Positions 10,938 to 22,689 are shown, counted from the stretch's first letter. The stretch: 64,000 nucleotides of DNA from Taudactylus pleione (GCA_031769625.1 JAUIMM010000636.1:5269501-5333500), one strand, 5' to 3'. A program made the numbers and translations. Notes: generated by a model not told the origin, from the letters alone.

Positions 10938-10978
10938 GTAGAACTATCTAAAATCCGCACATATATATATATATATAC
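10838..10978. repeat. TA microsatellite
   Basis: Long (TA)n tract with a few TC interruptions, directly abutting the right end of the Tc1 element. Further TA tracts are at 8289-8317, 9087-9120 and 12938-12953. Confidence 0.95.
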
Positions 10979-11426
10979 ACAAAGATACCCTATTATTTGC
11001 GCTAAAACTATTGATGATACTGATATGTAACCAACACTTAAATCTAATAGTGTGGATGGCTGCACCTTTCACTTAATATCTCTGTTAGACAGATATGGAG
11101 GGAAATGGAAACCAAGAAAGAAGAGAAAGGGCGCTCTAATATACAAAATATAACAAAATATTAAAATACAAAATGTGTAAATAACACAAACTGAATAATT
11201 AAAAAATCAACAATTAATGCAGCAATGAAGCTACTTCAATGATCAGTCCTAGATGTTGACATAAAGGATGAATCTCCCTTTCGTTTCCCAGAGAGTAGAT
11301 TTATTGAGTCCTTTGTTGGTCTTTAAATGATTTTGTAGAGGTCATAAATCCTGTTTTCAGGGTTAGCAATGATTCCTTGTAATGTTGCTGAAAAATACCA
11401 TCAAACACTAGTCAAAATACGATGGA

Positions 11427-11464
11427 GACCCAACGCGTTTCATCCCCACATGGGACTTCATCAG
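11427..11464 (-). ncRNA. Hammerhead-ribozyme-like core, minus strand
   Basis: Read on the minus strand: CUGAUGA, a short stem II (UCCCA pairing with UGGGG), then GAAAC followed by GCGUUGGGUC. These are the two conserved core boxes of hammerhead ribozymes in the right order and spacing. Minimal hammerheads of this type are known in Penelope-like retroelements. Stem I was not demonstrated. Confidence 0.5.
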
Positions 11465-12464
11465 GGGTACATAATCAAATGACTGTATTATCAGTCCTAT
11501 TAATAGTCAGGAAAATATGAACACTGATCAAGCTATCCTAAGATCTATTTGCGGAGAATAAACTGGAGTAGACGCACTTTATATAGTGGATGGATTTATA
11601 CTCCCAGGTAAGGATTGCTCAGAAGCAATAATCCTGTTCCACTCCTGCAAAATACTGCTGACAAGTGTTTCAGTCTGCTGCAAATGTCTATATATATATA
11701 TATATAATTAAAATTATGGATACAGGAACATCTTCATAATATTACAAACAAGGTGGAAAGTCATTCATTATCAAAACACTTTCTCAGTCATCATAATGCC
11801 TCTACAGATACTTTTACCTATAAAGCTATTGTAAAGGTCACTTTGGGTCCTAGAGGTGGAGACTTGGTGGAGACTTGTTAAAATTACTCTCACAGAGAGA
11901 GATGTATTGGTTATATGAATTGAACACGTTACCTCCACATGGACATAATGAAAGTTATGAAATTGCACCATTTTTATAAGTTTTATATTTTTATAGATTT
12001 TCAATTACTCCTTTTAATTCTCCACCCCAATGTTTTATGCAGTTATTAAGTATTCTGCACAAGTTTTTTTAAAGAAGTTTTTTAGAGAATATTTTGTAGA
12101 GAGTTATTTTAATAATTTTTATATGGAAATATAAATTTTAAGGATTTTTAGGGATTTTTTTTTAAAACTTTTTGTATTATCATAATTGTATCTCTAGTCT
12201 TTGGATTCATAATATATCAACATGCGGTTACAATATAAGAGTCTTTAATACACTGGGGATCCTGCCTTCTTCCTAGTAGAATTGCATCTAACTACTATGT
12301 ATTGGAGGAATCATCAACAAAATGGCGCCTCCCATGGTGAAGACTAAGTAGCCTGATGCTACTATTGCTCTAGTACCTGTGCATGATATAAACAGCACAT
12401 AGAAATTAGAGGGTGGGATCAGCCAGGTATATAAGGAGACTCAGAATAAGGTCCCTCATAACTC

Positions 12465-12496
12465 CTGAGGAAGCCTATGAGGCGAAACATGTTGGG
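12465..12496 (+). ncRNA. Hammerhead-ribozyme-like core, plus strand
   Basis: CUGAGGA (12465-12471) fits the CUGANGA box. A 4-bp stem follows (GCCU/AGGC with AUG loop), then GAAAC at 12484-12488 and AUGUUGGG, close to the GCGUUGGG after GAAAC in the minus-strand motif. Cleavage competence is uncertain because stem I is not evident. Confidence 0.4.
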
Positions 12497-13098
12497 AACT
12501 CTATCCAACACCCTACACCGTTGATGAAGAGACTATCCTGTATATCCCTGGAAATCGCGATTCTACAAGAAAACTCTCCCTTATAACCAGCCACCTTGTC
12601 TTTAAGATAACTTTTTGAATTTCTATTGTAACACTGTTTTAAAAATTATTTACCATGAAATTAAAAACATTAACTATTGGATACTAGTGACTGTAGTTCA
12701 CTTTTAAGGATATCCAAATTGGTGGCATACTGGAGTCGGGGGAAGAGAGCAATTAGAAAGGTGGAACGTGAGGGATTCCTGTCTAAAGACGGATTTATTG
12801 TTACGCTTAATATACAAGTGTGCTTACGGTATGGGTACTCACTTCTAAAAAATTGTTCATTGTATTATCTGACAATACCACACTATCAGGCACTTGTCCC
12901 CTCTCCCTTCTTCTAAATATCTATACATATATTTGAATATATATATATATATATGTACACATTAAAATATACATATATATGCAAACATTGAATGAGATAG
13001 TTCGACTTTATTAAGATTTTACTTCTAGAATATTTGACCTTACAACACATTTTATTTGGAAACTTTCAACTTTTTTTATTTTACTTTAAACATTTAAT

Positions 13099-13209
13099 TT
13101 AGAGTGCATTTTGGATGCGGGTAATGGCCTCCAATATAAGGTGGACAGCTGTGGCAATTGTGGCCACCTCCCTCCTCAGAACCTCCTGAAGTGGCTCCTC
13201 TTGTTCAAA
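13099..13209 (-). pseudogene. Probable last exon fragment of the minus-strand Myb-like gene
   Basis: On the minus strand a 36-codon frame, ending in a TAA at 13101-13099, reads EEPLQEVLRREVATIATAVH and continues as an amphipathic helix. A C-terminal oligomerisation helix of this kind would suit a Myb/SANT-like accessory protein. The L1 at 13223-18286 separates it from the upstream exons. Its link to those exons is inferred from strand, position and composition. Confidence 0.45.
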
Positions 13210-13222
13210 TGAAATTTAAAGG

Positions 13223-16200
13223 GAAGAGAAAAAGGGCGTGGCCTGACTAACATGGGAGCTGGACGCATTTTTCCCAGAGCTCCTGCCCAGCATCCCTAAT
13301 AACCCATTCTAGACCCCTTCCAAAGTGTTGCCCAGATCCCCCTTTCTAGCTGCCTTTGCCCTGCTGCCATACACCCACCTTGTGCCCAGGTCCGCGGAAT
13401 CAGGAGACGTGTCCCACTGTCTCTGCAGGTTGCAGCCTGTGCATGTGGGAGCTCGGGCCTCGATTTGTGCACCAGGTCCGGCGGTCAGACTCCCGTGTTG
13501 TCCGGCTGCTGCTGCTCTCCCTCCTGGACTCCGGTGGTGTGCTGCTCACCGGGCTCCCTCATCCCAACAATGACTGGCACCTGGTGTTCACAACCCAAAA
13601 CCTCCTACTAACCACTGCAAGTCTGTACCCCCGGCTCCCGCATGACGATCTTCATATACTCTGAGCCATCTTCCATACTCCTACAAGGGGACTCAATGTA
13701 CTTTCAAGATATTTCTATGGAGAAAGAATTTTCTTTGTTTGTCCCTTTTGTTGTTTCTCATCTGGTTTTTTTAGGTTTTTTGGATGAAGCCATGTATGGA
13801 AACTGGTGAGCTGAATCCTTCCCTTTGGTCTTCCTCTGATTGCATATCCTTTTCAATATATTATCACATTATTTGTGTTATATTATTCATGTATGTTCCA
13901 GTTAGATATTACCAATAAGCATTCCCCAAGGGACACTCTTGGTTCGTTATATCTAGATATGTTTTTTCAATGTTTTTTCTTTGTGCTAAAAGACACCAAT
14001 TTGATTGTATCTGCAATGTTTTCTTTGTAATGTATTTAAAAAGTTTTGTATGCACTGTTTTTTTATTAGGGTAACTGTTTGTCACTAGCCCCCGATGACC
14101 CCCTTACCACCCGGTTTTTCTTGGTCTCGGTCATGCTTCTCATGCCTGAGCTCCCAAGTGGCGGTAGGTAGTGTTTACAAAATATTGTTCTTTATGTTCC
14201 TTAATATGTGTTCTTTGTTTTTTGTTTTCTTTCTTTTCCTTTTTTTTATTTTGATTACCCCAATGTGATTCCCCTCCCTGAGAGAGTTGGGGTGTTTCAT
14301 CAGAATTTATGTTCACTGTCACAGACGATAGATGATGGCGGTTGATACATGAGCTACAACCATTAAAGTGGTTTCACTCAATGCAAAGGGCCTAAATTTG
14401 CCAGAGAAAAGATCTAGGGTTCTACGCAACCTGTTCGTAGCTAAGGCGGATGTAGCGTTTCTCCAGGAAATGCACTTTAGGTCTGCAGATGCCCCTACTG
14501 CAAATTCACAGTCTCTTTTTATAATAACAACACTAAAGGTTAATCCCTAGGAGTTGCCATTCTGTTATCTAAGCATCTCCCGTTTCAAGATGTGACCTCA
14601 GTAGCTTTGGAGGAGGGCAGGACACTTTTGGTTAAGTGCACACTATTTGGCCAACTGTATACATTTATTAACCTTTATGTCTTCAACCAGAATCAGCCAT
14701 CTTTTCTCTCAACCATCCTGGATCGGATTGTCCCGCTGGTCATAGGTATTCCGGTTCTTGGGGGTGATCTGAATTGGTCTCTCCAGCCACCACGCCCCCA
14801 TTTCTCTGACCCTAATACCTTATGCCTCTACTCAAAACAATGCATGTGGCGCCTTAATGAACAAATTCTAGCTGATCCACGATGTAAGTCTCAATTGGTT
14901 GAGGCAATTAATGATTACTTCTCCTTTAATGAGACACCTGAGGTCTCGGGGGTCAAAGTGTGGGAGGCCCATAAATGTGTTTTATGGGGGAAACTTGTCC
15001 AACTGGGCTCAATGCTCAAACGTGATACAAGTAGGAAAATTGCCCTGTTCCAGCAGCTTAGAGTGTTGGAAACAACACATAAGTCCTCATCTTACCCTCA
15101 AATCCTATCTGATTTGATTGAGACTAGGTCAGCCCTTAATGCTTTGCTCTTTGACGACATTAAAAAAGATTACCGACTCTGTAGAAACTGGTTCTATCAA
15201 TGGGGAATTAAGCCAGGGAAGTTGCTTGCCAGAGCTTTGAGGGCCCAGAGAGCCACTTTGTATAGTCAAACAGTCAAGAACTCTGCAGGGATCCAGCGTC
15301 ATCTTACTAGGGATATTGCCGACACACTCCATGCTTATTACACCAAATTATATAACCTACGGGATCCATTGCTCCTAGAATCTTTAGCCTCTTCTCAAGA
15401 CTTAGTGGCCCAATACCTTTGAGAATCTGGCCTTCCTAGATTATCGGAAGAAGACAGCGCCTGGTTAGACTCTCCTTTCTCCCTTTTGGAGCTCGAGACA
15501 GCCCTTAAAGACCCGCCTTCCGGAAAAAGTCCAGGTCTGGATGGCTTTTCTATAATTAATTATAAACTTTTCAAGGATTCCCTTTTGCCGAAAATGCTCT
15601 GAGCCCTTAATGCTATTACAGACAAGTGTGGGTTTTCTCCTCAAACACTAGAGGCCCACATAACCGTTATCCCCAAGATGGGAAAAGACCTGGCCCAGTG
15701 TACAAGTTACCACCCTATCTCCCTCCTCAATACTGACGTGAAATTGTTTGCAAAACTTATTGCTAATAGCATCAAGATGCTGCTCCCTAATTTAATACAC
15801 TCGGACCAAGTAGGTTTTGTAACTGGGAGGGAACACCACTAAAGCTATACATCTTATTCATCTAGCTTCAGGTGGCCCTGTTCCTGTGGTGATGCTTTCA
15901 ACAGATGCCGAGAAGGCATTCGATAGAATTAGCTGGATATTCATGGAGGGGGTTTTGCGACACCTGGGTCTGGGTCCTGCGAGTCTCCAACGGATATTAG
16001 CGCTATAATGCTTCCCTTCTGCTCAGATTAAGATTAATGGTACCCTTTCAGACCCGGTTCAGATCAATAATGACATTAGACAGGGATGTCCCCTTTCTCC
16101 TGTCATTTTTATATTATGTATAGAGGCTCTCGCGTGTACCATTAGGCTTAATCCTAACATCATTGGATTGAAGGTGGGTGATATGGACTATAAATTAGCA

Positions 16201-18286
16201 CTGTTTGCAGACGACCTATTGGCGTTCTTATCTAACCCTGTCATCTCGATCCCAAACATGATGGCCGAGTTTCATCACTTTGGTTACCTTTCCAATTTTA
16301 AAGTTCTAAATCCATGGTGGTGAATGTGTCGGCACACTCACACTCTATTGCAGGGCTCAAACATGCCTTCCTCTTTACATGGCATGCCACTAGTCTCAAG
16401 TACCTTGGAGTTACTCTACATACTGATTCTTCGCGTCTATTTGATGTCAATTTTAAATGGTTGCTCCTTACACTCTGCTCAGATCTTAGGGACTGGTGTA
16501 CCAAGCGGCTCTCATGGTTCAGTAGAATTAGTGTAATAAAAATGAATGTTCTCCCTAGAGTTTTAGTTTTCTTCCAAACCCTGCTAATACATATCCCCAA
16601 GTCATGGTTCTGAGAGCTACATAATGTCGTCAGAGACTTTGTATGGGGAAACAACAGACCTAGGTTTCAACACACAGTTCTCTTCAGATGCAGACATATA
16701 GGAGGCCTTCAGTTGCCCCATTTCTCAGTCTACTATGATGCTATAGTGTTGGGTAGGAGTGGTCTCGGACAACTGATGCCAAACAGTGGGTTCACCTTGA
16801 GAATCATTCCCCTCCCATTCCCATTGCGCAGTACCCCTGGGGATCCAGGGTTCCGGTTATCTCCCATCCCACTATTGGCCCCACCTTAGCCCGATGGAAT
16901 AATTACGCAAACTAACGTGCGTGTCCTCTACTCTCTCCCCTTTTAACCCCCTATTCAGTAACCCTGAATTCCCTCATGGTGTTGCCGGTGCCGCATTTGC
17001 TATTTGGAAACGTCAGGGAGTGCAGCGAGTTGGCCAGCTGATCGAGGGAGGGGATGTGCTCTCCTTCTCCACTCTGCAGGCTACATGGGGGCTTCCTCCG
17101 GCTGAGATTTGGAGATATCTCCAATTGAAGCACTGTCTACAAAGGAACGATGTTTGCACAGTGGGATATAGATATTTGACTCCCTTTGAGGATTTGTGCC
17201 TGACACCCTTGCGCCGGGTGCATTTTCTCTCACGGGGTTATGCACTTTTGATTGAACATTTGTACCCTACTCTTCCCAAATACGCTAAGGATTGGGAGCG
17301 AGACCTACACCTTGATTTGGAGGAGAGTGATTGGAACAAAATTCTTCAAAACACTTTTGCTAGCTCGGTTAGCTACTCTATGATTGAGACACAATATAAG
17401 GTTTTGTCCCGATGGTACTGATGCCCCCTTACGCTAGCAAAAATGTTTCCCGGGCTATCGGACAAATGTTGGAGGTGTGACATGGAGATAGGCTCCCCAC
17501 TACACATTTGGTGGGACTGCAGTCTCTTACGTCCCTTTTGGAACCAGGTGATTTCTATTACTAAGACTATAGTGGGTGAAGATACCCCCTCTGACTCCTC
17601 CTTCTGGCTTCTCAATTTATTCCCTGGCCCTATTTCTAACTATAAAAAGTCCCATAAAGTTTCTCAATAGCACAGCCAAAGCTGTGATCCCGGTGCGCTG
17701 GCGATCTACTTCCCCCCCCCCCCACATTTAAGGAGTGGTTCACCCGTATAGACTTATATATGTCCATGGAAGATCTTCGAATGGGCCCGAAGAAAAATCA
17801 TGAGTTTATTTCTACCTGGCACCCATGGTTGGAATTTAAGTCTTCTAGTACAAATTTAAGATCCACGGATTGAGCTCTGATATTATTTTCCTGTCATCTC
17901 TAATCTAATTTATTTTACTTTTTTTCTGCTAAAAGGCTGTTCCATATGGAACATTTACTTATTTCTAATTATGAGCCACCAGCTCTCTCCCCGACATCCA
18001 CCCCCTTCTTTCTCCCTTTCCTTCTTCTCCACTTTTTTGTTAGATTGTTATTCATTTATGTATTCATTTATTTATCTATTTTTTTTATTTGTATTTGTTT
18101 GTGTTTTCTTTTCTGTTTTTGATTATTGCTGTTAAGATGTGGATCTATTTTTATATTTAGAACTTGTTATGTGTGATTTCTATTTCAAGCTATGTTAAAG
18201 AATGTATGCTGTTTTTGTCACAAACTGTTTTTGGAAGCAAAAAAACAACAAAAAATTTACCAATAAACATATATTGATAAAAAAAA
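13223..18286 (+). mobile_element. L1/Tx1-type LINE, near full length, inactive
   Basis: A 5.06-kb non-LTR retrotransposon bounded by perfect 12-bp target duplications GAAATTTAAAGG (13211-13222 and 18287-18298), ending in a short A-rich tail. The 5' end has a GC-rich leader (gggcgtggcctgactaacat). ORF2 remnants run from about 14363 to 17670. I see no ORF1 in the 1.1 kb before it. The insertion point lies within the minus-strand Myb-like gene of the surrounding 15.6-kb element. Confidence 0.9.
14363..17670 (+). pseudogene. LINE ORF2 pseudogene (endonuclease, reverse transcriptase, zinc knuckle)
   Basis: ORF2 proteins nick target DNA with an AP-type endonuclease and copy their RNA at the nick. 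Endonuclease pieces are at 14368-14550 (VAFLQEMHF) and 14592-14830 (VLGGDLNW). Linker sequence stays open to 15422. Reverse transcriptase follows from about 15430, with PSGKSPGLDGF near 15514-15546, STDAEKAFDRI near 15900, QGCPLSPVIF near 16083 and the catalytic box LFADDLLAF at 16201-16227. The C-terminal Cys/His motif (CWRC...HIWWDC) is at 17467-17520. The frame is broken by many stops and shifts. The order and the Cys/His tail place it in the L1/Tx1 group. Confidence 0.9.
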
Positions 18287-18536
18287 GAAATTTAAAGGAA
18301 AAGCAAAATTATTTATTAAGTATTTATTATTAAATCTAAACAGTTTGACATAAAACCCACCCATCATAGCCATGAATAATTTGTGTGTATCCCTTCACCA
18401 GATAGTACTGCACAGTGTTTCACATTAGCTACTGAGGTTAATGCTGCTTTCACATGGCATTATTTCTGGTTCCTAAATTTGAAATACATTTCATAATCGC
18501 ATCTGTGACATATGTACCTTCATCTCCTTGGGGGCA
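17671..18536. other. LINE 3' UTR, then intron-like sequence of the Myb-like gene
   Basis: The 3' UTR of the LINE ends near 18286 with ttgataaaaaaaa. From 18299 to 18536 there is no recognisable feature. On the minus strand a possible splice donor (AAG followed by gtacat) lies near 18515-18523, just past the end of the proline-rich frame. Confidence 0.5.
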
Positions 18537-19717
18537 TCAATTCTTGGGCGGAAGCAGCCTAGTTTGAGCTTCCAGAGGAGTGGGTGGGGGAGGCAGGTTC
18601 AGGGATGGGTGATGAGGAGTGGGTGGGGGAGGCAGGTTCAGGGATGAGTGATGAGGAGTGGGTGAGGGAGGCAGGTTCAGGGATGGGTGATGAGGAGTGG
18701 GTGGGGGAGGCAGGTTTAGGAATGGGTGATGATGAGTGGGTGGGAGAGGCATCTTCAGGGGTGGTTGAGGAGGATGGTTGGGGGATGGTGCTTCAGGGGT
18801 GGGTAGGGATTCGGGTTGTCGTGCCCGTACTCTTCTTTCACATAAGCCTAAGAGTTGTTTTAAAAAAAAAAAAAAGATTTAAATATTTGCCATGATTCAG
18901 TATACATTTATGAATGTTGAAGAATGCTAAATGTCCAACAGTGTTTTTTTGTTGGGTTAATCCCATCAAAATCCAGACTCAGGGTGTGCAGAATTACACA
19001 TGTTTTTTTACAATATCATATGGTTTAGCAGAGCAAAGGCATGAGCAAGGATTTTTTTTAGCCAAAAATAAAAAAACAGAGGACTACATAGACACCTGTG
19101 TCACCCTTGTTACAATAATGCAGAGACACTGCGTAAACTGTAGCCTGACACTCAAATTGTCAGCTATCTTCTACATTTAAACAGATATGGCAGAAACCAT
19201 GTTGTTTTACAAATACACACACACTCACACACACCAACACACACACCTAATGACTACAACAGTTTTGCTAATTTTTCAAACACAGTATTGAAATTAGGAC
19301 TTTAAACTTGTTTGCAGCCATTTTTTTGTTTTAAAAAAAAGGCTGCAGACCTTACTATGAAACAAACAAACAGGCCATTAAAATCAGTCAATATAACATA
19401 AACACACAAACACACACACATACACGCAGAAAGGCATACACAACACAAAGCATATACCACACAATGCATATACAACGCATTACTTACTTTGGCGGTAGCC
19501 CGCATGCAGTTGCTCCAGGAGGACCAGGGTACTCCTCTGGAGATCTGACCACCTCCGTTCAAGCTGGACCACCATCCGGCGGAATCCAATGCGGCGCAGA
19601 CTCTGCAGCACCTCCGCATATGCCCGCATTTTTATGTGATCAGGCACATGCGGGCCTACAGGCCATTACCTCCGTTAGTATGCGCATCTCCCGCCTGCAA
19701 AAGCTGGAGGAGCTCAT
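18537..19717 (-). pseudogene. Myb/SANT-like accessory protein pseudogene, two exons
   Basis: Exon 1 (19717-19488) begins MSSSSFCRREMRILTEVM. After a one-base frame shift near 19640 it reads AYAEVLQSLRRIGFRR, then a QLERRWSDLQRS segment and HAGYRQ: a Myb/SANT-like DNA-binding domain with the characteristic RRWSDL helix. It ends at a good donor (AAA then gtaagt). Exon 2 starts at 18847 after a T-rich tract and ag. The splice (A plus GC) joins in frame to a proline-rich domain with repeats of the NLPPPPTPHHPS type, ending at a stop at 18539-18537. Such proteins partner Harbinger transposases. The exon 1 frame shift and the early stop make this a probable pseudogene. Transcription direction is opposite to the neighbour at 20082. 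Confidence 0.7.
18580..18770 (-). repeat. Coding minisatellite, about 39-bp unit
   Basis: Four to five copies of a 39-bp unit (ggtgatgaggagtgggtggg core) encode the proline-rich repeats of exon 2 on the minus strand. The unit is a multiple of three, so copy number can change without shifting frame. Confidence 0.85.
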
Positions 19718-20081
19718 GATGGCAATGACAAATATTACAGGGTGCAAACTTTATATCAACTAGGGTGCAGTCTGATTGGTTGACCATTCAAAAATGGAGG
19801 CGAAATACAGGACATTTTTTTATTTAATACATCTATAATAACACAGCACCTATCATACTTCATGTGTCTCACCTCATTCCACAGCTAGGATATGCCTGTG
19901 CGGCCAGTAGTACACTCCCAACACTCCGTAGCTCCTTGTGAAAGTGTTTGTTTGTGAGGGCTGCTTTTAAAGGGTGTGTTGGTCGCTTGTGCATTGCGCA
20001 GTGCACTGCGTGGGAGTGGTGCACAGTAGCGTATGCATATTGCTATAAATAGCAACGCCACGATATTTAAAATTTGCAGTC
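19718..20081. promoter_or_regulatory. Candidate divergent promoter region between two Myb-like genes
   Basis: A 364-bp interval separates two genes pointing away from each other. A TATA-like ctataaatag lies at 20043-20052, about 30 bp before the plus-strand ATG at 20082. That spacing is short for a full 5' UTR but fits a compact transposon promoter. A second A/T-rich tract at 19820-19850 could serve the minus gene. No other site is recognised. Confidence 0.4.
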
Positions 20082-21360
20082 ATGGATTCTGAGGAGGCCA
20101 GTGTAGAGTACTGCATACATGATTTTCTGGATGAATTTGGTTTGGGAATAGAATCAGAATTGAAGTTGTGTGCCTGAGCCCACACCAGATGATCCTCCTC
20201 CAGCACCTACAATCACATCACCTCCAAATGAACGATACAAGGTCAAGATAAACATCGGGTTACGGATACCCTCATCCAGGTGGCACTAACCAGATTCACT
20301 TTTGGACATAAGATTCCTTTTTTTTTAAGGAAAAAAATCTGGGTGAAATTTGCCAAGATCATCAATCGGAAGCACTCCACTCATTTGGAGGCATCTTTTC
20401 TTTGTAAAAAGTAAGTTTTTAATATAATTTTCTATATTTGGGATACTGTTGATGAAATGTTTTTTTTTACTTTTGTTTACCAAACCAATATAAAATAATA
20501 AAAAAAAATTGTTAGCCACGTGGTCAATATATCTACATCACTCATAACAAGATGTTTTTGTAAAAAAATAATTGAAGCTAAATTTATCAAAAGGTGGAGT
20601 GATCTTTGCAGTCGACTCAAGACAAAGCTAAATTTGTGGAGAAAATACTTTAATGGGCCAGGGTGTCCCCTCCCTGACACCTTGGCTTTGACCCAAAGTC
20701 AACATCTACTTTTGGGGGCCTTAGATTGGAGGTTAGTGGTTGAGGCAAAAATAGACTATCAGGAGCCTCCACAAGGTGACCCACATGCTCAGTCTGGTAA
20801 TTATTTGCATACACCTGTCTCTGTATCTGTCTATTTTTGAATTACTTTATAATAATAATTGTTTTTTCTACCATTTTTTAGGAACTGACATGGCTGAAAA
20901 CCTGAAGATGGATGTGGTGACAGCACAACCTCCATCAATTGTGCCTCCACCATCCTCGACTGCAACCCTTATCCAAGTCCTGGATGGGCTTTGGGTGGCA
21001 GTGTTAAAGCAAACAGCAGCCATGGAGGCTGTCCAGGCCAGCATGTTGTAGCAAAACTCCTTTTTAAAGTCCATAAGCCAAGATGTCAGGGCAATCAAAG
21101 AACATCTGACTGGCCCAATAGAAGGTGAGGTGGACCAGTGCCCTGCTGTAGCTGGACCGAACACCCAGCAGGGTCCACGACAGTCCACCCGGATCCGTAA
21201 ATTCAGCTTTCCGGAGAAAAGAAGAAAAAATCTGATTGATAATCTTGAATTTATTTCACCCGGAACTTTCCAAATGTATGTCCAAAAATATAATCTGGTT
21301 AGTGCCCCTGGAAGGCCCACAAGGAATATCATTCCAAGTGATGGGCCTGCCACATTTTGA
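20082..21360 (+). pseudogene. Myb/SANT-like accessory protein pseudogene, three exons
   Basis: Exon 1 opens MDSEEASVEYCIHDFLDEFG and is broken by stops from 20175. The same frame resumes as TLIQVALTRFTFGHKIPFFL to a donor (aaa then gtaagt) at about 20409. Exon 2 (about 20517-20796) holds KFIKRWSDLCSRLKTKLN, a Myb/SANT-like recognition helix, then a QSQHLLLGALDW segment, and ends at a gtaatt donor. Exon 3 (20882-21360, after a T-rich tract and ag) has a stop at 21049, then continues in the same frame to a basic C-terminus (TRIRKFSFPEKRRKN). It is similar in type to Harbinger partner proteins. Exon borders are inferred. Confidence 0.65.
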
Positions 21361-21515
21361 GGTGATGTGTTTGTAGGAGGTGGAGGAGGCACATCTGGTG
21401 GCATCACAGGCACATTTTCCTCACCCACATCTGCAAGTGTGTCCACATCTTCATTTTCTGATGGTAATCCTAAACCAAATTCATCCAGAAGATCATGTAT
21501 TTTTAATGATTTCAA
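21280..21515 (-). pseudogene. Inverted duplicate of the N-terminal module
   Basis: The minus strand reads IHDLLDEFGLGLPSENEDVD and then a proline-rich run, closely matching IHDFLDEFGLGIESE at 20113-20160 on the plus strand. The following DNA also matches (ggcactaaccagatt and ttttggacata in both). The copies face each other about 1 kb apart. The end of this block overlaps the end of the plus-strand exon 3 frame on the opposite strand. Confidence 0.55.
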
Positions 21516-21872
21516 TTGTTTGTTTCAAATGTTTGTATTTTTATTTATTAAAATCTTATTTTCAATAATGCATTTCTAAAAAATGTTAATGATAACATTT
21601 AGGGATTTTGAATTCTAAAAAATCTGAAAAAAATAGAAAAGATAAAATATTTCATTTTCAATGAAAGAATGTTTTTTGTACCTTCTTCCAACAGAAAAAA
21701 ACACAATATCTACTATGGTACAACAAATACGGCCCTGGCCTGCAACAGTATTGCTAAAAAGGCATGTATTTACTCTGTAAGGGCATGTGCAGTTCCACAA
21801 CCAAAAAACCATTGCACTTTAAAAACAACAAAAACCAAAAAAACATGTATTTGTGAACTTTAAAGGATTATT

Positions 21873-22471
21873 GGGCCTGATTCAGAGCCGTTCGCTATTT
21901 GTGGTCGCTCGTTTAAAAACAAGGGGTGGCTATTCAAATGATCCGTACGCACATTGCAGTCTGTTCACACCTCTAAGTCTGAACGAGCGTGCAAAACATA
22001 CGCTCGTTTATTTGTTAAAAACGCCCCCTGGCCGCTCGCATCCTACGTCATGTCCGCTATTTATTAGATTAATCGAGTACATCGACCAGCGTATGAACTG
22101 CTCGCTATTCTTGTGGTTGGTGTTTGCTACCACAAATTTGCGAGCAGTTCTGGCTATAAAATAACCCAGTGACGTGGTCAATGACGCTGCTGTTTTAAAT
22201 ATGCACACCCATAAAACACCCGTTTTGACCTTTAAGCACGCCTGCGTTCGGATCTCCACTCCCCATTTTCAAGCACCTTCCCCTGTTACCACCCACATAC
22301 GCCTCATTCTGTCACTCAAAATAGCAGGCCCTCGCTATATTGCGTACCAACGATTTTCGGCCGCACTGACTGGTTCGCGCATGCGTACTAAAAACCGTAC
22401 GCATGCGCAGATGTGCAAACATCGCTCGGAACGAGCGTACTGCCGCTAACGAGCGGCTCTGAATGAGGGCC
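21873..22471 (+). mobile_element. MITE with ATT duplication, plain family
   Basis: Starts gggcctgattcagagccg and ends cggctctgaatgagggcc, flanked by ATT (21870-21872 and 22472-22474). The interior matches 165-762 in opposite orientation, including caccttcccctgttaccacc. It is nested inside the 15.6-kb element near its right end. Confidence 0.88.
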
Positions 22472-22689
22472 ATTGTTTGTGAATTAAAACTTTTTTGGGA
22501 TTGGTATCTTTCTTAATATCCAAATAACAAACAAAAAGAGTTTAAAAAAAAAAAATTTGCTAATTTACGCATCCATTTTGCTGTTATACAATGCAATGAG
22601 TAACACCTCTATTAATTGACTGCATACATCGGTAGAGAAAAAAACCATCGGCTGCACACGCAGTACTGCGAATACTTCCATTGTAATAG

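Larger units (their letters stand above)
11070..13090. other. Unassigned DNA, possible Penelope-like remnants
   Basis: No open coding sequence. It contains gaaagggcgctctaatata near 11123-11141 and two hammerhead-like motifs in opposite orientation (listed separately). These suggest decayed Penelope-like retroelement ends, but no reverse transcriptase or GIY-YIG domain is visible. Confidence 0.35.
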
